Below, in pieces: positions 53,407-62,800 of a DNA stretch of 64,000 nucleotides. Both the position numbers and the translations under genes were made by a program. The DNA comes from Prorocentrum cordatum (lineage: Eukaryota > Sar > Dinophyceae > Prorocentrales > Prorocentraceae): contig CAUYUJ010019285.1 of the NCBI GenBank assembly GCA_963575745.1, positions 2,501 through 66,500 on the forward strand, in the 5' to 3' direction. The notes below the pieces were generated by a model, which saw only the letters and a list, made by a program, of their open reading frames with translations, was not told where the DNA came from and did not search any database. Each line of letters begins with the position of its first letter. Position 1 is the stretch's first letter.

Positions 53407-55005
53407 ATGCCCGCCCCTGGGCGATTCGCCCCTGTCTTGGCGGTGCGCATAAGGGGTAGGGGGAAGAGGGAAGGCTTCTCACAAGGAGGCTGCTTCTTCG
53501 AAGGCTCTGGCCCTACATCTGTAGACAGGGCCCGCGCCGTCTAAGAAGCAGGGTGCCTTGAGGACGCTTTCCGCCCCGCCCCCCTGCCCGTCCCTGCGCG
53601 TGGCCGAGCAGCGCCCGCCCCTGGGCTGCTCGCCCATGTCCCTGTCTTGCCGTCGCTCGGACGCCCATTCCCCGTGCAAGTTTCGATTTCGTGCGGTTAT
53701 TTTTCGCCAAATGATCAAGGATGCTCCTCGATGGCCCTCGCCGAAGGAGAAATGCACACGTCCGAGCGATGCCAAGCTGCCGTCGCCTCCGAGCTCCTCG
53801 CCGAGGATCCCAGGGCCCCGCGGGCGCCGCCCCTCCAGGGCGGCGCGGCGCGCGCGGCGCCCCCCTCCCCGGGCCCTGGCCCTGGCCGCCGGCGATGACG
53901 GAGGGGTACAGGGCATTTTTGTTTAAAGACATAGGACTTGTTTTTTTAACTAAACGATCAATGCATGACTAAATGTATGCATGAACTCATCGTTGTGTTT
54001 CATACTAACTCCCTGCATGTTTGATACATGGTCCGCACCTGGAGCATGTATTGAAAACGGAATTGTAGAAGGGTGCGCACTTCGGGCCCTGCAGGGCCCC
54101 TTTTGGGGGGGCCCGAAAGGGGCCCCTCCTCTGCAGCTCTCGCTGCCCCTTGGAAGGAGCCCCTTGGGGCCCCGACAGGCGCCCACACTTTCGGGCCCAC
54201 AAGGGGGGGGGGGGGGGGGGGCTCCTAGGGCCCGAGACGTGCCCCTTGTCCCCCCCGCCCTCTCGTTTATCTCGGCGGCGACGACAGGGGGCGAAAAGCC
54301 CAGGGGCGGGTATGACACGCATCCGCCCGGGAGCCTTTTCGAAGACATGGATCGTCGGCGCACCTGAATACCATGTGTTGCTCTCCCCTGGGCTATTCGC
54401 CCCTATCGTCGCCTCTGATATTATCGCCCCCCCGGATTGCGCAGCCCAAGGGCCCGGCGGGCGCCACCCCTCCCCGGCGTGCGGAGCGTGCGCGGCGCGG
54501 CGCGCGCGGCGGCCCGCGGCAGCGGCGGCGAAGAGCGAGGCGACGCGAGGGGGGCCCAGCGCACCCCTCGCAGGTGAGGCCGCCGGGGGTGCAGCCGTCC
54601 TCGCGCGCGCGGGGAGGGGGAGGGCTCCGCGACCGGCCGCCGCAGCTCCACTCGCCGACGCCCTCCTCGCCATCGCCTCGCATCCCCCCCTCGCCTCCCC
54701 CCCTGGCCCTCGCCCCCAGCGCCCCCGCCTCCTCGCCCCCGCCCTCCTCCTCGCACTCGCCCTCCACCCCCCGCCCTCCTCCTTGCCGTCTCACTCGCCC
54801 TCCCTCTCGCCTTCCCCCCCTTCGCCTCCCCCCCCTCGCCCCCTCCTCCTCGCCGCCCCTCTCGCCCTCCCCTCGCCCGGAAGCCATCTCGCGTCCGAGC
54901 CGCCCTGGCCTGCAGTGGCGCGCGCGCGGATGGTGCAACCGCCGACTTCGAAGTGGCGTTGCGGTTGCGAGCCACCCTGCTGACGTCAAGAGGCCGGCAT
55001 CAAGA
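53407..55005. other. G+C-rich non-genic stretch
   Basis: Contains a small foldback around 54090-54240 (GGGCCC/GGGGCC words, poly-G) and C-rich DNA from 54660 to 54890. Frames are Arg/Ala/Pro-rich. Nothing supports a gene until the PPR-like sequence near 55006. Confidence 0.4.
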
Positions 55006-56800
55006 GAGGTGGGTGCCCAACGTCATCAGCTACAATGCGGTGGCGGGCATGCGCCGTGCCAGGTGCGAAGTCCGCCTCCCTCGCCCCTTCGCCTTCCCCT
55101 TGCTCTTTCCCCTCCATCACCCCCTGGCGAGCAACGGCGCCAGCCGCTGAGGCGCTGTTGTAGAGACGCAGGTCAGCTACGAAGCTGGGATCGGCCGCGG
55201 CGGCGACAACGTTGCTAGAGTCAGGTCGAGCGAGTTGGTCCTCAGCTACAGCGATGGGACCAGCACGTGCGACAACGAAGCAGCGCCCGACGTCCTCACC
55301 TACCGCGCGACAAGCAGCGCATGCGAGGAAAGCGGGCAGTCGCAGCAGGCCCCGGCGGGGCTCCGGGACACGGAGGCAAAGCTGGAAGCTAACGCGCTCA
55401 GCTGCACGGTTGCCACTAGCGTGCGCGAGAAGAGCAAGCAGCGCGCCCTCAACCACCGCGCCGCAAGCAGCGCGTGCGAGAAGGGTTGGCAGTGGAAGCA
55501 GGCTTTGGCAAGTGTCCGAGAGAGGGAGGCAGAGCTGGAGCTCGACGTCCTCAGTTCAAGCGTTGAGATCGGCGCGTGCGGGACAAGCGAGCTGTACACA
55601 ACTCGGGGCAAGGGACCGGTGCACCCCGAGGCGGCAGCAGGCGGCAACACAGGAGCAGATCCACTCAGCTACATGCCTAGGATCAGATCGTGCGCGAAGA
55701 CAGGCAGTGGCAGCAGGCGCTGGCAAGGCGAGAAGGGCACGCAGTGACAGCACGCTGCTGACATGCGAGAGGCGGAAGTGCACGGGCGGACATCCTCAGC
55801 TACGACTCTGAGATCAGCTCATGTGCGAAGAGCAGGAGCCAGCCAAGATCAGCTACAACGCTCGGAGCGGATCGTGCGAGAAGGGCGGCAGGAGCAAACG
55901 TCCTCAGCTACAATTCTGGGATCAGCTCGTGCACGAAGGCAGGCAGTGGTAGCAGGCGCTGGCTCTGCGAGAAGGGCACGCAGTGGCAGCAAGTGGCACT
56001 GGGAGAAAGCGGAAGTGCAGGCGCGGACATCCTCAGGTACAGTTCTGAGATCAGCTCGTGCTTGAAGGCAGGCAGTGAGGCAAACAGTGGCAGTGGACGC
56101 TGGCGCTGCGAGAAACTGCGAGAAGTGGGAGGCGAAGGATCAGCTACAGTGCTGGGAGCGACGGAAATGCGAGCAAAACATGCGGGTGTGCCACGATCAG
56201 CTACAACGCTGGGAGCAGTCCGTACGAGAAAGGGGAGGTGAAAATAGAACCCGATGGCATCTGGCTGACCTGCTCGGCACTGCGCGTGCGAGAAGTGCTG
56301 GGGCAAACAATTGGGGCAGTGGATCGGTGCACCTCGATGGCTTCGGCGCGAAATGGCAGGGGGAAGCTACTGGGCAAGCCCCTTGCGAGAAGCGGGGGGG
56401 TGAAGCAGGAGCCCAATTTTCGTCGAGAGCTCTGGACAAGCCTCTTGCGATAAGGGGGGGCAAAGCTGGAGCCCAAGACCAGTCTCGAGCGAGCCACATT
56501 CAGCTACAGCGCTAGAATCAACTCGTGCGAGAACGGAACGAGTGCTGGGGCGAACAACCGGGGCAGTGGATCGGTGCACCACGAGGGGCGTCGGCGCGAC
56601 ATGGCAGGGGGAAGCTCCTGGGCCAGCCCCTTGCGAGAAGCGGGGGGGTGAAGCAGGAGCGCAATTTTCGTCGAGAGCTCCGGGCAAGCCTTTTGCGAGA
56701 AGCGGGTGCAAAGCTGGAGCCCAAGTTTAGTCTCGAGCGAACCACTTTTAGCTACAGTGCTGGAATCAACTCGTGTGAGAACAGCACGCAGGCAGTGGCA
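55006..56800 (+). pseudogene. Decayed PPR-repeat gene
   Basis: Plus-strand frames carry repeated echoes of the dinoflagellate PPR unit 'DV.SYNA.ISACEKG.QW..AL'. Examples in order: VPNVISYNAVAGM (55015), DVLTYRATSSACEESGQSQQ (55289), RAASSACEKGWQWKQAL (about 55450), DPLSYMPRIRSCAKTGSG (about 55655), SYNSGISSCTKAGSG (about 55910), ILRYSSEISSCLKAGS (about 56030), FSYSARINSCEN (about 56500) and FSYSAGINSCENS (about 56748). The longest clean piece is 55235-55747 (170 residues). PPR proteins bind organellar RNA. Spacing is irregular, many helices are lost and frames change, so this is a relic rather than a working array. Confidence 0.6.
56295..56788 (+). repeat. 247-bp tandem duplication inside the PPR relic
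   Basis: GTGCTGGGGCAAACAATTGG at 56295 recurs as GTGCTGGGGCGAACAACCGG at 56542, and GGGCAGTGGATCGGTGCACC and GTGAAGCAGGAGC recur in step. Confidence 0.8.
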
Positions 56801-56901
56801 GCTGGGCTGCCAAGGCGTCCGAGTGGGGTGTGGTTCAGGGACGGCCCGAAACAACCCCGCTCCCACGGCACGAAACCGTAGTCCGTTTTGGCCGCAACAC
56901 T

Positions 56902-57056
56902 GAAGGAGCCCTGGGACACACAAATAAATAGACACATATAACAGGGTTCCCCACATTCCCAATATTTTCTGGGTTTTTGTCTTCCCCCCCACTTCCAATA
57001 TTTTCCCACAGTTCCTTGGGAATCGACGATTCATGTCTGTGTGATTTTCCCTCCTG
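56902..57056 (+). repeat. Repeat element IE1, copy 4
   Basis: Starts GAAGGAGCCCTGGGACACAC and ends GTGATTTTCCCTCCTG. Directly borders the exon-like island at 57057. Confidence 0.7.
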
Positions 57057-57453
57057 CAACACTCCCCTCACCCAGAGGCCCCCCCCCTTCCTGGCGCCCA
57101 TCCCTCCTCGCCCCTCCTCCCCGCCTCCCCCTCGCCCCTTCTCGCCGGCGTGCAGCTTCCAGCCGCTCGTCCGCCATGACACGTGCACCCCTCCCAGATG
57201 GCACCGCCACACCGTGGCGGAAAGGCATGCCGAGCACTGCGCGCGCATTCCAGAGAAACCAGGCAGCCACCAGGTCCTCGGCGGTGAGCTGATTGGCGCA
57301 CGCTATGTAGCCGTTGGCCCACCTGTCGTCCGAGACGCACTCGCCCTTGCCCTGCGCCGCACCGGGACACGCGAGGTGGGCCCAGCCGGGCACTTCGCCC
57401 TCGGAGGGAGGCGGCTGGTCGCCGGGGAGGGGCGGATGGTACATGGTCTCACC
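57057..57453 (-). other. Exon-like island bounded by two IE1 copies
   Basis: The minus-strand frame gives PGWAHLACPGAAQGKGECVS, DDRWANGYIACANQLTAEDL and VAAWFLWNARAVLGMPFRHG, then turns Arg/Gly-rich near 57170. IE1 copies lie exactly on both sides, in the position introns would occupy. No family recognised; the Cys and Trp content suggests a folded secreted domain. Confidence 0.4.
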
Positions 57454-57610
57454 GAAGGGGCCCAGGGACACACGAACAAAGAGACACGAATCCCAGGCTT
57501 GCCCATCTGCTCCTATCTGCTCTGGAGTTCCGTCTTCCCCCCACTTCCCACATTTCCCATGCCCCGGGGAATCGACGACGATTTGTGTCTATGTGTGTCT
57601 TCCCCCTCAG
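57454..57610 (+). repeat. Repeat element IE1, copy 5 (divergent)
   Basis: Starts GAAGGGGCCCAGGGACACAC and ends GTGTCTTCCCCCTCAG, the only copy with a CAG end on this strand. Confidence 0.65.
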
Positions 57611-57646
57611 ATCACGGCTCACGGCAGGCCCACGTCGCGATGATCT

Positions 57647-57898
57647 GGGTGACCCAAAAGGGTGTCCAGCTGAGAAAGGGGTGGTGTAATAGATTTGGGG
57701 CAACTGTATTGCAAATGCATTGCGCCGGCGAATTGTATTGCATTGCATTGCAAGTAATGTATTGCACGCGAAAATCCAGCAATACCTTTGCGCCCCGAAA
57801 CGCATTGCACGCCCCAAATGTATTGCAACCCCACAAATCCATTGCACCGAATCTGTTGCACAACCCCCTTGTCGCTGGACACCCTTTTGGGTCCACCC
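57647..57898. repeat. Foldback element FB3, copy 3
   Basis: Ends GGGTGACCCAAAAGGGTGTC and GACACCCTTTTGGGTCCACC are inverted copies. The interior holds many TGTATTGCA and TGCATTGCA words, including ATTGCATTGCATTGCAAG. Confidence 0.75.
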
Positions 57899-58382
57899 GA
57901 GATGACGTGGGCGCTGGTGGACCCGTGCCTGGCACAGCGCGGATCGCTCCATCCTGCACGCCCGCGGCTTTCCGACGGCGCCGACCTTCCTTTAGCGGCC
58001 GATGCCGAGACACCGGCGCGGCCTTCGACCTCGACCGCCCGCGCCGTGAGCGCCACCGCGTCGGCGCGGCACGAGCCTGCCGTGCACGGTCCGTCCGAGG
58101 GGCGCGCCGGCGCGGCACGAGCCTGCCATGCACGGTCCCGCGGCACGAGCCTGCCGTGCACGGTCCGTCCGAGGGGAGAGACTGTTTGGAGTCCCGAAGC
58201 GGTGCGGTGAGAAACCGTGCGGTGACCTCGAAATCCCCCGAGAGCTCACCGCACGGTCCGTCAACGCAGCGCACGGAGTTGGGACCTCGCAGGCCCGAGT
58301 TGCCCGAGACATCCCCGGAGAACGACCCGAGTCCCAGAACCGTGCGGTGACCCGAATCCCCACCGGCTCACCACACGGTGTT
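57899..58382. other. G+C-rich stretch with short repeats
   Basis: GGCACGAGCCTGCCGTGCAC recurs three times (58060-58160) and CCGTGCGGTGA/TCACCGCACGG form inverted pairs (58200-58380). No gene. Confidence 0.5.
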
Positions 58383-58543
58383 GAAGGGGCCCTGGGACAC
58401 ACAAGTAAATAGACACTAATAACAGGATTCCCTATATTTCCCCATATTTTCTGGGTTTTTGTCTTCCTCCCCACTTCCCATAGTTTCCCATATTTTCCTG
58501 GGAGTCGACGATTAATTGTGTTTGTGTGTTTCTTTCCCTCCTG
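58383..58543 (+). repeat. Repeat element IE1, copy 6
   Basis: Starts GAAGGGGCCCTGGGACACAC and ends TGTTTCTTTCCCTCCTG; close to copies 1 and 3. Confidence 0.7.
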
Positions 58544-58749
58544 ATACACGCACAGGGGGAGGCGGGAAGACGACCTCAAGCTACTCGGGGTGCAAGCGAG
58601 GTGCATGGCAGGTCCTGAGAAAACCCTAGCGTGCTGCCATGCCGATGTGGGAGGATCACCTACCGATGACTGCACGCTTCCAGCACCACCCACATCAGCA
58701 GCAGGATCGGTGCATTGCTGCCCGGTTACCGCCGCCAGGAGCGACTAGA

Positions 58750-59041
58750 GGCAATCGTTCAGGAAAACGGAGGCACTCCAGCGGAGGAGCTTCGCCTACC
58801 ACGGGTTCGTGTCGTGCCGACCCCGGTGCTGGTTCCCGATACCGAAGGGATCGCTCAAACTTGGACAATCGGCCGTTTCCGAAACGTCAGATCGTTCGAC
58901 ATCGACTGATTCTGGGTCGCTGGCGGCATTCGACGCTGGACGCCGGCGGCGGGGTCGCCGCGGGTCGGCGCGACGCAATCCTGTCGTGGGGGCAATCGCT
59001 CAGGAGAGGTGCGGCACTTCGGCGGAGTAGGTTCGCCTACC
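58750..59041. repeat. FB4, copy 3, between 50-bp direct repeats
   Basis: The element core runs from about 58790 to 58985 (GGGTTCGTGTCGTGCCGACC to GGGTCGGCGCGACGCAAT). It is bracketed by direct repeats at 58750-58800 and 58991-59041, both running from GGCAATCG(T/C)TCAGGA to GGTTCGCCTACC-like ends. The inner palindromes are degraded compared with the other copies. Confidence 0.6.
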
Positions 59042-59506
59042 CGCGCGAATGGCAGAAGGAATCGTTGACCTCAAGTAAATTCACAGCGGTGGCCTGTCCA
59101 ACAAAGCGGGGACCTGGACCTGCGGACCGCGACACGACATCGTCTTGAGCTAGAGTCCACACGTGCAAGGAAGCACCCGTCGGAAATGGCCCTGCCGCTC
59201 CAGGCAAGCACTTGCGAATACGAAAACGACGACCTGCGCATCGCTGCAGTCGGGCCGCTGAAAGAAGGAACGCCAAAGAAGGAACGAAGCCTCTTCTCGG
59301 TCCTGTAAGCGCCTCCGTGCCCCAGGAGGGCAAGGAGGAACAGCACTGGAGGAACCTAAGGAACATCGAGCCCCGTCCGAACCCAAACTGTTCCTTATTT
59401 CAGCGTCTTGACTGTATGTGGCAAATTGCGGAAACCCTGAACCCACAAACGTTTTCATCTCCTCGGGGTGCATCGTCTACTTCCGCCGCCTTCCGCCGGC
59501 CTTCCT
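59042..59506. other. Non-genic stretch
   Basis: Balanced composition but no motif in any frame. Could be the 3' flank of a retroposed sequence ending in the poly(A) run at 59525, though I see no coding part. Confidence 0.3.
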
Positions 59507-59541
59507 TTTTTTTTTTATATATATAAAAAAAAAAAAAAAAA

Positions 59542-59613
<72 letters not shown>
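59507..59613. repeat. T12-(TA)n-poly(A) tract
   Basis: A T run, then ATATATATA, then about 88 A residues broken by one C. Could be a poly(A) tail of a plus-strand insertion or a simple-sequence expansion. Confidence 0.85.
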
Positions 59614-59614
<1 letters not shown>

Positions 59615-59894
59615 GCTACTCCCATTCCCAAGGAAATTTTGCGAGGGCAATCTGGAAGAAACCCACCGCAAGAAACGCGGCGCTACCGATAAGATCGGAG
59701 GAGCCCTGAGACACAAAACCGACGGAAACGCGTGGGCGGTGGCCGCTGGGCCGTTGCCCCGCGCCTCACGCTCCCCTGCCTCTGCAGGGGAGGCACAGTG
59801 AAGGCGGCTCCCCCCTCCCTCTGGTGGAGAGAGGCGCACCCCCACAGAAGCGAGGCCCCAAAACTGGCCACAGGAATCCAGGCTCGAAGGAAGT

Positions 59895-62800
59895 TTACTG
59901 AGCGGGACCCCTGGGCTGCAACCTGAAAAAGCTCGTGAGAGCTCTCTGACCAACCGAGGGGCGAGAGAGGGGACGAGACGTCACCGTCGTCGGAGGAGGA
60001 CGAGGGGAGAGAGCAAGGCAGGGTTCCCGAGCCTCGACTGGCCTGGCTGCTCCTGTTCTCACTTGCGTTTCTGGTTCTTCTTGCCGCCGCTGGCGGAGCC
60101 ACTGCCCGATCGGAACGCCAGGGTCTCTACCAGCTTGGCTGCCTTGGACCTCGTCGCGATGTCGAACTGGAGAACGATACCCGCGGCGGCCAAGGCTCCG
60201 TTGGTCCGCAGCGTGTTGAGCGCTGCCTTGAACCCTGGGTAGTGATTCACCGCGAAGATCCACCTGGTCTCGCCCTCCTCGTTGCTGTCGCCCTCGTTGC
60301 GGCTGGCCTGGATCCGAAAGCAGCGAGTGGCCACGAACTTCGCCTCGGTGTTCTGTGCCAGCTTGCCCATCTGCAGCAGCACCTCCAGCGCTGCCTGCGC
60401 TGCCTCGGGTTCGGCCCCTTGCGACACGGCCTCCGCCACCTGCTGCCGCTTGAGGAGCACCGCCTCCATGATGCGAAAGACCGCGGCGCGGGCCAGCGCG
60501 TCGGGCCGCTTGCCCAGCGGGTTGCCCAAGAACGGGCTGCCCTGCTCGCTCGCCTTCTCCTTGGCCTTGCGACCCTCGTCCTCGCATGTCGTGATGGCCT
60601 GCTCTAGCGCGTTCGCCAGAGCGCACTGCGGCTTGAGAACCATCACGAAGTTGTCGTCTCGGTGACCTGCTCGAGCGAGGTCCTTGTGCTGGAGGGCGAG
60701 CCTGGCGAGTGCCTTGGCCAGCGGGCCCACGATGTCGTTGCCCTCGCCCTTGTCCTCCGAGTTCGGGGCCGCCGCGCGCTCCTGGCTGGCTGCCACCTGC
60801 ACCTCCGCGATCGGCTGGAACATGACTGGCAGGAACAGGAGGAGATGCTGCAAGCTCAAGTTGTGAATCTGCTTGAGCATGAACGCCAGCGAGGACGGGG
60901 CAACGGCCAAGTTTGACATGGCGGATCAACGTGTCCTTGCGAGTGAATTGTTTCGCACAGTGTGAGCAACGCTTCTGTTGAGGATCGACATCCGAAAGAA
61001 AGTTGGCCGTGGGATTCGCATAGGTGTTGTGTGCAGCATGTTTGTGATTGGCGAGGCCCTTCTCTCCATTGCAATTTTGTCCGCACACATCGCACTGAAT
61101 CCAGACAACAGCAACAGGTTCGCCAGCTGCGACCTCGCCAAAGGTGAGAACACGACGAAAGCAGCGCTGCTCACAGGAGGCAAGCCAGCGAAGCCACGGC
61201 TCAGCAAGGTCAGGTAGGTCACCGTGCAGAAGGAAGAGGCGGCGGGCCTCCAGCTGCTCGCGCGCCTCCACTGCGTTCCAGAGCTGGCGCAAGTCGCCCT
61301 TCAGCAAGGCAAGGAGGCCGCGGGGCTCACGCGGGCCAGGAGGCTCGAAAGAAAAGCGGCCGAAGATGACGGCGCGGACCGCCAGCGCGGCGTCATGGAG
61401 GCCGGGTGTGGGCCCACGGAAGACTGGCCAAAGGACTCGTCGCCACCATTTAAGTCGTCGATGCTGAAGTGTGCTCTCTACTGTCGGGACACGGGCCGTC
61501 CTCCTGATCTCGCGGTTGGTGAGCTTGTTGATGTGGGCAGGGGAGTGGAGAAGCCCTCGGAGTTTCCGAACTTGCCAGGATTCCAAGCGGAGGAGCTCGC
61601 GCTTAGACATCACAGCGACTTCCAACGCATACAGGCCAACTGAACGAACCAACGCCTTCCACAAGCGTATCTTCATCTTCGGGCTGAACCCCCCCTTGAA
61701 AGCACGTCGGAGGAGTCGAGAATGGGCTTGGTTGGCGCTCTGGAGCCGGTGGGTAATCTCAGTCTGGTAGCTGCCTGATGCGGCCATGCGAACGCCTAAG
61801 TACTTGACCGTCGGCTGCGGGTGCACGGCGAGGGCCTCGTCATCCTGCCAGGTCACGATGCCCGTGGAGTGTGAGTTGATGGACTTCTGGCGTCTCTTGC
61901 TTCCCGTGCCGCTGGGGATGAGGAGAAGCTCAGTCTTGTTCGCGTTGACCTTCATGCCACCGAAGGAAATCTCGCCGTTCACTAAGTCAAGCAGCTGGGA
62001 CGCCTCGTCAAAGTGGTTTACCTCTCCAAACGTCAGCAGGTCGCCCAAGAACTTGAGGTGGGTAACGTCCAGGCACTCGCAGGAGTCATTCAGCAGCGGG
62101 TCCGAGGTGCGGATCTTCTCGAGGCTGGGGTCAAAGTAAACGAAGATCCCAGGAAACTCATTCTCGCGCTGACGTTCTGCCACCTCGGCAACTAGCTTGT
62201 CATAAGCAGCAACAAAGAGACCAGGGCTTTCCACTCCTCCCTGGCGGACGCCGCGCTGAACATGAATGCGAGAGCAGGGTAGGCGAGCGCGCACATCACG
62301 ATAGAGGCAGCACATGCCGTCATGGAGCTCCTCCAGCGTCTCACGTGCATCAGGCCGTAGTTGGAGGGACTCCAGGCTGTCCCAGATGGACAGCCGTGCG
62401 ACGATGTCGAAAGCCTTCTCCAAGTCAGTAAGGATGACCAGCAGCATAGGTGGAGGGTCCGTGGCTCGTCCGCGTACTCGAACTCGATGGGCATGCTGAT
62501 GACGGGTGATGACCTCCATCGCAACCGAAATTGCGCCCCGAGTGCCACGGCCAGGCGTGGCGCCGAACTGGGTCGGGGAGATCCTGTGGGAGATATCGCG
62601 CATGGCGTCGAGGGCGGTGACCCGCGCGAAAACCTTGCCTATGTGGTTGATGAGGCTGATGGTGCGGTAGTCGTTCATGGCAGACTTCCCATCCCCTTTC
62701 GGCTTGCACAGGTGCGCAGTCTCGCCACCCTTGAACCGCTGGGGTGCGGAGCCCAAAGCTTGGCTGCATTGAAAGATCTGGAGTAGGGGCGGGCTGACGT

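Noticed and set aside
59895-60860. C-terminal ~320 residues of the 1102-residue LINE frame
   Set aside because: The composition becomes Gly/Arg/Gln-rich exactly where another same-strand frame (60059-60919) becomes protein-like, so this part is a shadow.
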